From positions 2,976,001-3,040,000 of the forward strand of contig NC_035794.1 in NCBI RefSeq assembly GCF_001653235.2: DNA of 64,000 nt. Direction: 5' to 3'. This document shows, in pieces, positions 46,294 to 57,800 of the stretch; position 1 is the stretch's first letter, and the number at the start of each line of letters is the position of its first letter. Below the pieces are notes generated by a model. It saw only the letters and a list, made by a program, of their open reading frames with translations. It made no database searches and was not told where the DNA came from. This DNA comes from Pochonia chlamydosporia 170. Its lineage: Eukaryota > Ascomycota > Sordariomycetes > Hypocreales > Clavicipitaceae. The position numbers and the translations under genes are program-made.

Positions 46294-48024
46294 ATGGCAA
46301 CAATACAAACTCACCTCTCGATATTGGAAGCCAAGGCAGCAAGCCACGGTTCCCTACCTTTACTCAAGATCCCAAATGGTGACTTGCCGGACAATGGCTG
46401 GAGGGATGTTACTTTCGCCCAATTTTTGAACGATGTCGAAACCTATGCTCGATACTGGGTACAGGAATTTTCGAAAGCAGGATGGGAGAAACAGTCTATC
46501 ATTGGCATCTGGTGAGTGTTGACTACAAATTCTCAACTTGCTGATAAAAAAAACTAACAGTCATAATACACTCAGGCTTAAAGGCACGTCATATCTGGAT
46601 CTTGTGAACATTTGGGCAGTTTCTAGAGCAGGATATATACCCCAGCTCATTTCAATTCGTATGCCCAACCCAGATGTGGTATTCGAAATGCTCAAGCAGG
46701 CTGGGGCTGCGGCACTGATCGTTGACCCAAGTTTCGAGCCGCTTCTCACAGAAACTACATTACCGATCTTGTTCAGCGCGAGCTTGACATCCTCAAGTGG
46801 TGACGGTCTGCCAAAGCTACCGCAACTGGACACACCCCCAGACCCTAACGACACATTGATGATCTTCCACACATCCGGCTCGACATCCGGAAACCCTAAA
46901 TTAGTACCCGTAACTGCACGCTGGTTGGATTTCGCAATCGAGAAGATGAGCCACTCGAAACTGTTATCTTCGTCCGGAAAGCAACAGGTTGTTGTATCTG
47001 GGTATGTTTTCCGTCCAATTCATTCCGCCGAGAATCTTTGTACTAATCCATGGATCGCAGTGGGAGCTTTTGCCACATGGCAAGCAATCTTCTCATGTGG
47101 GGATACATCTACCGAAGCGGATGCATCATTGTTCCAACAGAGCTTCCGTACTCTTCTTCAGAGCTTAAACAGATGGTGTCACAGTGTGGGCTGACAAAGT
47201 TGAACATGTTCTCGGGGTTTCTTTCCAAAATGCTCGCTGAGGCTCGTCATGACGAATCTGTTTTGGCTATGCTGAAAGACTTCGAGTACGTGGTCTACAG
47301 CGGATTGGTTCTTAATGAAGAAGATAGAGCTTGGGCACAAAATCAAGGTCTTAAACTTGTCAATGTGTTTGCATCTACGGAGGTAGGCGTCATGCTGCAG
47401 TCGGACGAACCATCAGGGAACATCCTGAAACCAGCCCCAGGAACAATCTACGAATTCATCCCTCTCCCTGATACTCTATCCTTAGAGAAGCCCCTACTGG
47501 AATTGGTGGTCTTCCCAGAATCGAAAGATTGCCCTCCAACCCAATTACGCAGCCCTGTCACGGGAAAGTTTCACACGGGAGACTTGTTTACCGAAGAGGA
47601 TCCCGGGCTGTACACTTTTCAGGGCCGAAATGACGCCTGGATCAAGATGGAGAATGCTATGCGATGCAACACCGCAGAAATAGAAGAGAATGCAATGCAA
47701 ACATGCGGTGCGGATCTCATCGACGTGGCAGCTGTTGTTGGTGCTGGTCGTCCAAGTCCAGTGTTAATTGTTGAGCCAAAAGAGGGCAAAGCAATATCCG
47801 GTTCCGAAAGCAGCATCAATTCTCTAAGAAGTGAGATTTTGCAAAGGATCTTGCCTTTTCAAAGTCGAAGATATATCCATGAGCGTGTGGATAATATATC
47901 CTTGGTTTTGATTGCGCCAAGAGGAAGTCTCCCCCGTACGGCAACGAAGGGCAATATTCGGAGGGCAGTTGTTGAACAGCAGTATCAGACGGAAATGGAT
48001 TCTATATTTTTGCTACCAAACTGA
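46294..48024 (+). CDS. Stand-alone AMP-binding (adenylate-forming) ligase
   Basis: Exons 46294-46511, 46576-47001 and 47061-48024; introns of 64 and 59 nt. The product is 535 aa. The adenylation core is present: the N-terminal fold (YLDLVNIWAVSRAGYIPQ), P-loop-like A3 motif FHTSGSTSGNPKLVP, GSFCHMASNLLMWG, an A5-like VNVFASTEVGVM, and FHTGDLF, with FQGRNDAWIKM (A7/A8). The C-terminal RTATKGNIRR holds a Lys in the place of the A10 lysine. There is no carrier, thioesterase or reductase domain and no peroxisomal SKL end. The N-terminus resembles the A domains of NRPS-like enzymes. It probably activates a carboxylic acid to an acyl-AMP or acyl-CoA and could feed or modify the product of the PKS-NRPS nearby (inference). 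Confidence 0.8.
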
Positions 48025-48410
48025 GAGTAAATAGAGACATAAGTGAGTACATAATGAACTCATCACTGGGACTTTGAGGTTCAACGGACAGCGGTTGGAT
48101 TGCTTCCAATGCCGCTGGGCTGTAAATGGACCAAAAAGCTCGGCAGCCAGTGCAACGTTGTCTACAAGCCTCATCTTATATGTTTGCAAGAAACACCAAT
48201 ACAGGTTCCAGTCATACACAGAGCATAAAATGTAAATCCAATCCTGTTGAAGGAAAGAAGTGACTATATACACAACAAAAAAAAAAATATCTCGCCCGAG
48301 GTTCAATCCGCAGCCGTTACCAGCGGCACCCACTTTCCCATCATCTCCTCAACGTATATACTACCCATCCTCCAGAGTGTGTTCATGCATGAAATGCAAG
48401 ATACAGCTCC
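48025..48410. other. Intergenic between convergent genes
   Basis: A 386-bp gap between the 3' ends of the ligase and the GH12 gene. It has an A-rich tract near 48280 and nothing else. Confidence 0.5.
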
Positions 48411-49205
48411 TTAAGTATTCATGGTAAGCGTGTATGGGCTGACCGTAAACCAGGCATTGGATCCGGTCATGGGCTCCGTTCCGGCTTGCATAACTTGGAG
48501 GTAGTAGTTTGCCGGCAAGCCTTGGTTCTTAATGAGGTAGTTGAAGAAGTTCATTATATCGCCAGAGAAATTATTTATCTGACTGGTAGCAACAAAACTA
48601 TACACGGTCCAAGTATTGGGGCCTTTGTACAGATTCCAAGTGATGCCACCAATGGTTGGGGACGCAATTGGTGTGCCATAGCCTATTGGTTGAATACCTC
48701 CGAATGCTCCGAGCCAAATCATGATCTCGTATTCATGAGGTGCAGAGGCAGAATTAGTCGAAGACAGGAATGCGTCATAGGCTACATCAGCTATGAGGTC
48801 CGTTCCAGTATAGCTACCATAATTAGCATCTCAGGCCATCATGTTGAGGCATGGCTCTGCTGATACTTACCTCCAGTTCCACGTCGATGGCATGCTAGTT
48901 ATAGAACTCAAGAGTGTTGGTGCCATGTTCAATCCGGCATTTGGATAGCTCTTTACGGTAGAACTACCCCCTGCCCATGTCCACGAAGCCTGCCAGGAGA
49001 CGGTATTTCCGCTGTCATAGTCTAGGTAGGTGCATTGAGAGCCTGACGTGGCAGTATCTAAACCCCATTCATTATTGTTTAGGAGGAAATTTGCAGCTGG
49101 TATAGTCCCATACTGCTCGCACGTTGAGGCAATGGGGTCTGCCGCAACTCTCAGAACAGAAGTGGTGAGAGTGAGAACTCTCAAGAAGGTTGAAATGGGC
49201 TGCAT
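48411..49205 (-). CDS. Secreted glycoside hydrolase family 12 (endoglucanase/xyloglucanase)
   Basis: Exons 49205-48871 and 48813-48411 with a 57-nt intron. The product is 245 aa, the usual GH12 length. Residues 1-22 are a signal peptide. Family motifs are YGTIPAANFLLNNNEWG, ATSGSQCTYLDY, WQASWTWAGGSSTVKSYPN, then across the splice WNWS|YTGTDLIADVAYDAF. The nucleophile is in HEYEIMIWLG and the acid/base in GTEPMTGSNAWFTVSPY. Both catalytic Glu are present. It degrades beta-glucan or xyloglucan outside the cell. Its place between a ligase and a PKS-NRPS suggests it is a passenger rather than a biosynthetic gene. Confidence 0.9.
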
Positions 49206-51387
49206 GTTGAAACTATGAGAACCAGGGTTAATAGAGACTTGATGTTTTGTTATTTCGCGGTTCGATTGCTTAGAAGCTCTTCAAGCTCTACGATATTTTA
49301 CACTTGGCTTTTCAATCTCATTTATACTTTTCAAGATGCGTTTGTCCAGCATTTTGCGGTGCTCTAAATGATCGCTACTCCGAATATTTTCAATCGCTCC
49401 ACCTTAGAAACCGACGAGTCCTAATTAGGCGGCAGTCCGGCGATATCAAGCAGAAGCTTTATGCATTGAAACCCTCCGCCTTGACACCTTGGTCTTATCC
49501 TCCGTAAACTTGACATGCTATGGAGGGTAGTTCGGCCCAATTACGGATATTAAGTGCAAGGATTGACTGGTTATGATCTAGTAGCAACCTTTGAAACCAG
49601 ATCTTTAGCAGATCCGTAACGGCGACTTTCGACGATGCTTGCCCCAGCAGAGCATGAGACCCGAAGCGTGCTATCAATATGACTTCCCCAGCTAATAAAA
49701 TATCATAGTGAGTTATCGTTGGAAATTATTGGTGTAACTATTCGGCAACTAGTCTACTACACCAGGCTACAGTTTATAGTTTGTCTTGTGGGAGGAGCAT
49801 CGACAGCTATTTTAGGACACTCCCCATATTATGAAGCAGAATGGTTCTCTGGCGTATTCAACTGTCTAGGGACATATCCCTGACCAACAAGAGTTGTTAC
49901 AACTCTTACCCTATCGGGCCGCAATTAGTAGACGTTTGGGCATGTGCCTCCTGAGAATGGAATTTCGGACCGCAGTTCCATGTGGCGCATACTAAACCAT
50001 GCTGTCGTTGATCATGCCCACCACTATCGTGTACCTGACATCTGACGCGATGAAACGAACTAGGATGAATAGCCGCTTTGGGCTGTCGCTCAATCACCAA
50101 ACTGCATGGGGATAGGGCTTACCAGGGTTCCCCGGCATTGCACCCCAGATTTCCCCGTGGGCATATCTATTAGTATGTTGCATCTGTGATGGGGTGTCTA
50201 GCGTAGCGTTGGATGCTACCTCACTCAACCTGTGATAACTCAAAATGAGGCTGCCGTATAAGTACGGCCACATGTCAATCGTGATCTTCATCCTTGGGCC
50301 GTGGTCCATGAAGACGCGGAAGTTGATGCTCCGTTTTCCAAGAATTGTTTGCCGCAGTAGCCGACATCAATGGCAATAGCCGTCTCGGCGAAATTAGTCT
50401 TTGCCTGAACTGGGGAAGTTTTATCACGCAGGCGATGACATTCAGTTCATACGTTTGCAATAACCTATTTCGAAATGTATCCACCAGGCGTCGGGTAAGT
50501 CTGATACGAGACACCCACGATGGAACGAATGGCATTGCATGTCTGTTGCGTTATCATTTCAAGTTGACTTTTACAAAGCTACTGTGCCTAGGCCGGAGTC
50601 AGTGCACCCAGTATTGCTGTCAACGAGTGCTTGAACAAGCAGCGTTTGAACATCGGGTAAGGAGAAGCGGTTAACAGTCAAGGAGATAGTAGGATAGTCA
50701 ACCTCCGTGAATGCCGGAGGAGTGCTCAGATTTTCTGTTTATCTTCCCCCTGGCACTGCAGACTGTTTTTGATGCATCTATTTGATCACACTTGGACATG
50801 TGACGTCCCTTGCCACGACAGTATCACACAGGCTACAGGAATAAAATAGATTAATTTCATGGCAAATCAGGGTACTTATCTTAATTGCACCGAGCTTTGT
50901 ACGATCAAAGGGCTTAGACAAGATGAGAGAACTCTCTTGAAAACTGCTGCGGCATGCTTCTATACTCTGGCAGCCTATGAGCAGCGGTTTGTCGAGTTGA
51001 TCATCACTCCTACGAAAACATGAAAGGGAATTTGCGCATGACAGACTAGAACAGAACCAGTGTCACGTTCATAGAAAGAATGGACATTGAGTAGCTGCCC
51101 TTTCAAGTGCGACGTGGTTAACCGTAGTACGAGCTTCGAGTATCACAAAGACACTTCGTGAATAAGTATCGAACAAGGAAGAACCAGCAATCACCATCAA
51201 AACTGTGGTATAAATGGTCGGAAAATGCCCAGAAATCTCACGGAAAAAGAGGGTTTTGTCGCCCTACGAATATCAACAACTTGCAGTTAGACCTTTACGT
51301 TTTATCAGGGCACCCACTTGCCTCTCGCATTGGCACGCAACCGAGCTACACGTCAACTTTATATAAGAGAACAGACACGCAGCAATC
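49206..51387. other. 2.2 kb intergenic with a possible unrecognised relic
   Basis: No confident gene. On the minus strand, 50327-50094 reads protein-like sequence (FRVFMDHGPRMKITIDMW, then PYLYGSLILSYHRL, then YAHGEIWGAMPGNPGKP). An adjacent frame upstream also looks coding (IAIDVGYCGKQFLENGA), but no splice or frame links them cleanly. It may be a decayed or undescribed small gene; I cannot assign it to a family. Confidence 0.35.
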
Positions 51388-51792
51388 ATGAATGCACCCT
51401 GGAGAACAGAATACACGAATATTTGGCTGATCATCTTCCCTGATGACGAGGACTCGTATGATGAAAATTGGGGGTTTGCAGCTTCAGATTCTTCCAACAC
51501 AGTGTGGGTTATATTTCAGCTCCACCTGAACTCTACAGATGGGACTACCTCAACGATGGCACCAAGAATCACATACCAAGTTGAGGGTCTTACAATTTGG
51601 TTGGGGAGAGTTCCTACGACTTCATGGCCGCGTGTGGCACGGATACCGTCGTACATTACGACCCAGTGGCGCCAGTTCTGGTACGCCAGGGATTATGTTT
51701 CAGTGATTTGGGATATGTTGGAAACCGACGGGTTAATTGATAACCAACAGTGGGTGTATGGGTTCCAAAGGCTGCGGCAATATATGGCTTGA
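51388..51792 (+). CDS. Small protein of unrecognised family, member C (134 aa)
   Basis: Intronless. The core is NIWLIIFPDDEDSYDENW, then GFAASDSSNTVWVIF. A middle segment is Thr/Pro/Arg-rich, and the end is YVSVIWDMLETDGLI, then WVYGFQRLRQYM. The spacing of IW, the DD loop, W..A.SD, the next W and the terminal IWD matches members A (37653) and B (38823). No signal peptide, membrane helix or known domain is visible. It stands alone about 1.5 kb left of the FAD monooxygenase pseudogene. A TATA-like TTTATATAAG lies about 30 bp upstream of the ATG. Confidence 0.6.
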   Translation: MNAPWRTEYTNIWLIIFPDDEDSYDENWGFAASDSSNTVWVIFQLHLNSTDGTTSTMAPRITYQVEGLTIWLGRVPTTSWPRVARIPSYITTQWRQFWYARDYVSVIWDMLETDGLIDNQQWVYGFQRLRQYMA

Positions 51793-52250
51793 TGGGTAAT
51801 GAGGAACATTGGCCAAGGCTAGGAAGCGGTAGGGTGATTAGCCGTTAAAAGTTTAGATGATGAGTTCAGCTTGCTTGTCCACTTATGGCAACACATGTGC
51901 CATGTCAGGTAGTCGTGAGTGAGTGTGCATACCGTTTCTGTGCTTTCAACTTTATCTTTTTGTATTTGCCAAGACTTGCCAATTGTAAATAACTCGAAAG
52001 GTTGACTCCTCGACGGCTCGGGCATTATAGACTAGGAGCCATCATGACAGTTGACAGAAAGTCATCGTCAACCTAAAAATTCTAACAATCCAGCCGCTTC
52101 ACGAAACATGAGTCTTGTCAAGGTCAGGCTATGAAGTGAATGGTGGGCTGCTGAGGAGACGAAGGATGAGTCAGTCCACGAGGCCATGGCCTACTTAGTA
52201 CAAATTAAGAACTCCACCTTCAACAATCCATGTTATGAAACAAATCCACA
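51793..52250. other. Intergenic, nothing supported
   Basis: A 458-bp gap between member C and the tRNA gene without recognisable signals. Confidence 0.45.
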
Positions 52251-52339
52251 TCCGATGTGGTGTAGTGGCTATCATACTGCGCTTTCATGGTTATCGTGTA
52301 AGCACCGCAGGGATCGGGGTTCGATTCCCCGCATCGGAG
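52251..52339 (+). tRNA. tRNA-Glu (UUC) with a 17-nt intron
   Basis: The acceptor arm TCCGATG (52251-52257) pairs perfectly with CATCGGA (52332-52338), and G52339 is the discriminator. The D-arm region is TGGTGTAGTGGCTATCATA. The anticodon stem CTGCG/CGCAG encloses CT-TTC-A, giving anticodon UUC. A 17-nt intron (52288-52304) sits after position 37, the canonical place. The T arm GGTTCGATTCC is intact. The mature length is 72 nt. A T-run follows as the Pol III terminator. Confidence 0.93.
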
Positions 52340-52343
52340 ATGC

Positions 52344-52351
52344 TTTTTTTT
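52344..52351 (+). terminator. Pol III terminator of tRNA-Glu
   Basis: Eight consecutive T residues begin five bases after the tRNA 3' end, a standard RNA polymerase III stop. A longer T/C-rich tract continues to about 52450. Confidence 0.8.
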
Positions 52352-52883
52352 GTCTTCTCTTTTTTTGTCCTTTGGACTCGGCATGTGTGTGCCCGCCACA
52401 TTCCTCTTTTCTGCTGTTTGTCTTCCTTTTCTTTTCTTTTCTCTTTTTTGCCTTCGACTTAGTGTTGTTATATACAAGGACACGCTTACAACGTCAGTGG
52501 TACTTTACTAGCCATGGCAGAATCCTGGACAACGTGATCCTGTTGTGATGTTCTTGGCTCTTGAGTCTTTTGTAACTTGGGTGTTCAACTTATATGGTCA
52601 CTTCTTTTGGTTTGTTTCTCAACTATCAAGCAGGAAAGCCAATTAGTTCTGACGAACACGGGAAAGTAGTTGACACCTCCTGCTCCACCGTCATCACTCT
52701 GGGACGGTCACCGTCTTACTCCAGGAATGGACGTGATCCCTCCGGAAACTTGGCAGCAGTCAAGCGCTTACTTCTAATTTTAACAGGTGAAACCAATTGA
52801 ACTTTGCCACATTTGTCGCCCAGAGCGATATTTGGCCCCAACTGCAACATGGAGTCTTTCTTTGTGACGTGGTGCTAACCAAC
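52352..52883. other. Intergenic, pyrimidine-rich tract then unassigned
   Basis: The first 100 bp are a C/T-rich tract (TTTTCTTTTCTTTTC). The rest shows no coding signal and would be the promoter of the FAD monooxygenase pseudogene. Confidence 0.45.
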
Positions 52884-54367
52884 ATGGTCCAAGATCCGAA
52901 GGCTACAATACTTATACAATCGCCAACCGTAATCATGCTTCTCTAGAGTCTTGAGCTTGTTTACCATCAATAACAAATAAGCTGAAAAAATGACAGGCCG
53001 TCACCAAAAAAATACGCATCGCCATCGTAGGAGGTGGCATTGGCGGCGCCGTCCTGGCAAATGCTCTCTCTCGGGTTGCCACATATCGCAATTGAAGTCT
53101 TCGAAGCAGCACCTCAGTTTTCTGAGCGTGGAGCTGCTCTCGGTCTTGCTCCTTATTTCCTGGAATCACTCAACCACGTCTTTGATTCGCAAAAGGATCT
53201 TCTAGATCGAGCTGGAGCTGTTTTCATGAATTCCACACGCACAGTGCTAGTAAGCTGAATCATACCAAGCAAGGCGATGAGAGAATATGACACAATGTCC
53301 TGACTAGAGAATACTCAGGGCTGAGGACCGCAAGCTGGCACAGAATTGTTCGATATGGTGACACCTGGAAGTGGCGGCAGAGTCGTGCATCGTGCCTCCT
53401 TGCTGCGTGAATTGCTTGCGCCACTACCCGATGACATCCTCCACGCGAACAAAGAACTAGATACAGTAAACGAGAAGAATGGCCAAATTGAGCTAAACTT
53501 TAAAGGCGGATCATCATATTTCTTTGACGGGGTTGTCGGTGCGGATGGCATTTTTGGAGTTGTTCGAAACCACGTTCTCCAAGACTCGGCAGCCGAGTGC
53601 GCCGCGTCACCCGCCGGATTCTGGGATTACAGAAACTTGGTCTCTATGGAAAAAGCGAAAGAACACCTGGGTGCTGAGTACTTCAAAGTCCCGATACAGT
53701 ACGGATGGTGTGGTGATGGAGGTTTCATTATGCATGATATCCTGAACGGAACCATGGTGCCGTGCGTCATGTCGGGTGTCGAGGAGAATCCTTCTCAAGA
53801 GCGCAAACAGCCCCTCACAAGAGACTTTTTAACAAGTACATTTGGGAGCTGGCTAGATGGACCGATTGCCGAGGGTATGATTGAGTTGAGTTAACTTTCT
53901 GTAAGATGTAGTCCTGTTCTAACCAAATACAGTTATTATTGCAACAAGACGACCCGCATCGCTACTCGCAATGGGAGCATAAGAAAACTACGACTTACGC
54001 CCGTGGCCGTGTGTGTATCATTGGTGACGCTGCGCATGGAACTACGCCTTGGCAAGGTTCAGGGGCTGGGATGGCAATTGAAGATGCCGTCATTCTTGCT
54101 GCTCTACTTGGAGAGATTTCTGCACCTGATGAGCTTGATCACGCATTTCAAGCTTATGATGCTGTTAGACGTCCAAGATGCCAGAGCATCATTGACTCTA
54201 GCAAAGGTTCCGGGGAGATGATGTGCGGACGGAATGCAAGCGCTGGCCTCGATCCAGAGAAATTGAAACAGCTGTTGCCTTTTCGATGGGGTATTATTGC
54301 ATGTTTTGATATGAGTGTACATAAACAGGACGCTTTAGAAAAATTGCGGGAATTGCGAGGAAAATAA
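52884..54367 (+). pseudogene. FAD-dependent monooxygenase (salicylate-hydroxylase-like), disrupted
   Basis: The gene order of the family is intact: FAD Rossmann motif IRIAIVGGGIGGAVLANALSR (52997-53074), HIAIEVFEAAPQFSERGAAL, LFDMVTPGSGGRVVHRASLLREL, GVVGADGIFGVVR, and DPHRYSQWEH, with the second FAD motif CIIGDAAHGTTPWQGSGAG. The frame is broken three times. There is one extra G in GGG 53073-53075, right after the Rossmann motif. An in-frame TGA lies at 53322-53324, just after the first clear internal intron (53250-53318). At the last intron the expected GTGAGT donor reads TTGAGT (53886), so 53886-53932 cannot be spliced normally. A short first exon at 52884-52928 is speculative. It lies next to the PKS-NRPS and was probably a tailoring hydroxylase. 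A sequencing error could explain one lesion, hardly all three. Confidence 0.75.
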
Positions 54368-54880
54368 TAGGTAGTGAGGGTACGCCGGAGTCAGAGGCAG
54401 TGTGATTCAAGACACTTTCATGCTACGAGAATATACACCGGTTTATGCACCTTTCGGAGTTTTGACGATCTTAGTATTCTCAGTATCTCTCTGGAATACT
54501 ATATCCATTTCCTTACATGGTGAAAGCATACCAGCCCCTGTCGGCAGAGATACTCCCACTCCGATAACGGGGCCCCTAATAGATACAATATGTTTTTACA
54601 CTCCGCCATATTTAGAATCTTCCTCATCTTTGGCGCCAAGAGCCCTCAGTGAAAGAAATGTACTAAATGTTACACGATATACGATTCTGTACTGTGATGT
54701 GTTAGTGTATCCCCAACTATAGGCAAAGGTGTTTCACAATAGACTTACACGCATATGTTTGGGATCATCTTGTTGCTGAGTGAAGAAATGACTTGATCAA
54801 CCGCGACAAACATCAAGCGTCCGGGCATTTGCCATCATCGTTTTTCACTTAAAATCCACACTGAACCAGGGCGACCACGA
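54368..54880. other. Intergenic between convergent genes
   Basis: A 513-bp gap between the FAD monooxygenase pseudogene and the 3' end of the PKS-NRPS. A 106-codon plus-strand frame (54402-54722) has no recognisable features and is not called. Confidence 0.45.
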
Positions 54881-57800
54881 TTATTCACCCAGGTACGGGA
54901 AGATAATAGGAGAACCACTCGCCATAGTAGCTCTCAGATGTATGAACAGCAGATGCTCCATGCCCGCTGTCACCGCACAGTCAAGCCATTCCGACGCATC
55001 CACAACCTCAAATTCACGGTTATGAACCTGCTGCAATCGACATGCGAGTTTGTTGAAAGGCACTCGCACATTACTGCTCTGGTGGCGGAAGCAGACTTGC
55101 CCCGGACTTGCCAGAGGCTGATTTGCCAACTCGGCCGCCACCACCGAGACATCTTCAAAGTCGAAGAAGCCAGTTGCCGCCGAGATATGTGGCACTCGTC
55201 CTGTTAACAGTGAGAAGCGTATGACCGAGTTCATGACGTCGTCTGCTGGTGCCCGCTCGCCAACCAAGGCGCAATGGCGATTGATAACGACCGGTAATCC
55301 CAAGTCTCGCGAAGCATGTTCCAAGAACTGCTCACTTGCCCAATTTGCCGCAGTAACACCCTGCGAGCCATCTGTTGGCGGGTGATACCGAGACATGGAG
55401 ACTGGTTGTCCTTCAACTTTCCCAGAAAGAAGTACCACGCGCGGAGCAGATACAAAGTGGAAGGGTATACGTCTGGGAAGAGCCAGCAGTCTGACTAGGC
55501 TTTGCGTAGAGAGGTAGAGCGCCTGTCTGACGGATTTGTAGTTGTTCATGCAGTGACCCTGGACGGCGGCGTGTATTATCTGGTCTACGTTTGACTGCAG
55601 GAACTCTCTTTGTTTGCTTGATAGTCCTAATGTAGGACTTTGCAGGCTGCCAGAGTAGATGACTACCTTGCTGTGCTCCTGCATCGGAACATTGTGCCTC
55701 TCGGCATCGGGAACTGCAATGCAATGAACTTTCTCAACATCGTTGTTTGTGATTAGTTGGCGGAGAATTTCTTGCCCAAGAAAGCTCGTTGAGCCGGTAA
55801 GCAGTACGTGGCGTTTATGTTTTCTCAACGCAACCGTTGATGAACATGGCGCAATGTCCTGAAAGTTAGCAGGCATAGATGTTTCCTCAACCCAGTCAAT
55901 TTTGTCTTCTGTCAACCGAACACGATCTGCATGCATCAGTGCGCTCATTGGCCTGAGAGTGGTAGCCTGATAGAGTTGTTGGAGCGACAATGTTACGCCG
56001 GTTCGATCTGTCAAGGCGCTTTGTAGGTGAACAAGAAGCAACGAACTTCCGCCAACAGTGAAAAAATCGGTATCAGCACCGATCTCAGCTGTCTTCGCAG
56101 CTTCGCCCAGCACATCTCTCCAGATATTTTGCAGTTCTATCTCGGGTACAGTTAGGGTTGAATCGGATTCTTCGCTGCTGTGTGGTTCGTCTGGGACAGG
56201 AAGGGCCTCTAGTGCGGCTCGGTCTATCTTCCCATTCGAGGTGATGGGGAAGCGCTCCAGTGCAAAGACAGCTGAAGGAATCATGTAGCGAGGTAATTCT
56301 ATGTCTTGTAGAAATGATTGAAGCCGCTGTTGTTTCATGAAGACTCCAGTTGCCAGCACCACGTAGCAAATGAGATATTGCGGCTCACCGCGAGACACAA
56401 CAACAGCATCAACCACTCCATGTTGAGATGCTGCCTTGATAATGGCATTGGCAACTTCTCCCAAGTCAATCCGCATTCCGCGAAGCTTGATGACCGCACT
56501 ACCTCCATCAGTTCGCCCAAGAAATGTCAGTGAGCCATCGGGCTGTAGAAGTCCCCTGTCCCCAGTTCTATACATTACATGCCATTCTTGAGTCTTGTCA
56601 TCCAATGTTGCGAAAGGGTTCAAGACAAATTTCTGCTGATTTAGTTCTTCCAGTAAGTAGCCCTTTGCCACGCCGCTTCCTGCAACGCATATTTCTCCTG
56701 GCATTCCCTGAGGCAACGGCGAACTGTCCCTCTCACTCAAGATGTAGATGTGGGTGTTAGGAATCGGCATACCAACTGACCGTCCAGCCTCCTCTTGAGC
56801 AATGGGAGCGTCGCTGACTGTATCCACAACGGGCGAGCTGAGTTCGACTTGTCGGAACGTGGTTGCGCAGGAAATCTCCGTAGGGCCATAGCAGTCCGTG
56901 AATGTGAGGTCAGGAAGCTCTAAATCTTGTATCGCGTTGACAAGCCTCTCTGTGACGACTTCCCCACCTGAACAGGCATATTTCCAGGACGAACACTGCT
57001 TCAATATATCTGCAGCAAACGTGGTGAGCATGAGATACTCCGATGGTGTACATAACGTAAACTGTATATTCCCTGCAAGCATAACTTTCGCCAGCTCGAT
57101 TGGGTCACCGCGAACATTTGACGGAGCAATAACAAGAGTTCCACCGTTGGCGAAAGCGTTGAATGCCTGAGCAATAGCCATGTCGAAACTGATAGAAGTC
57201 TGTTGTAATACCGTGACTTGATCGAGACACAGGAGCTCACTCTTGGAGGCTGCGTAGTTCATGATACCACTTTGACTGAGAAGAATGCCCTTTGGCGTAC
57301 TTGTGGTACCACTAGTAAAAAGAATGAAACCATCTTCATCCCCAGTCAACGTCGCGGCAGGACAAAGTTGCTGATACTCGACAGGGCAAGCCTGAAGATC
57401 GGAAAAAGAAATTGACTTCAGCCCAGGGATGCCTTTGAGCGAGACGGCGGAGTTGCTCGTCGCTTCGTGGTATATAAGTAGGTCTGGGCAGCACGCCTCT
57501 ACAATTGCAATTTGGCGTGTAAGAGGCAAGTTAGCATCCAAAGGGACATATACTGCACCGATATGAAGTATTGCAAGCAGGATGGTGTAAAGATCTACGC
57601 TCGGCTCGCACAATACGATGATTCGAGATCCGAATTCGACATTCGCATCCAGCAATCTCGCTGCGTATTCGGCCACTTGGTCAGAGAGTTGGCTGTAAGC
57701 CAACGAAATGTTTTGGTCTTTGATTGCAACTACGTTTGGAAAATCAGCAGCCACTTGCATGAACCTCTCCGAAAGCGTACGTGGCCACGAAAATATTCTG

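Noticed and set aside
48280..48320. GGTTCAATCC resembling a tRNA T-arm
   Set aside because: No pairing T stem, acceptor stem or anticodon arm around it.
54402..54722. 106-codon plus-strand frame beside the PKS-NRPS 3' end
   Set aside because: No conserved motif; hydrophobic and Ser-rich segments look random, and no intron or promoter evidence supports it.
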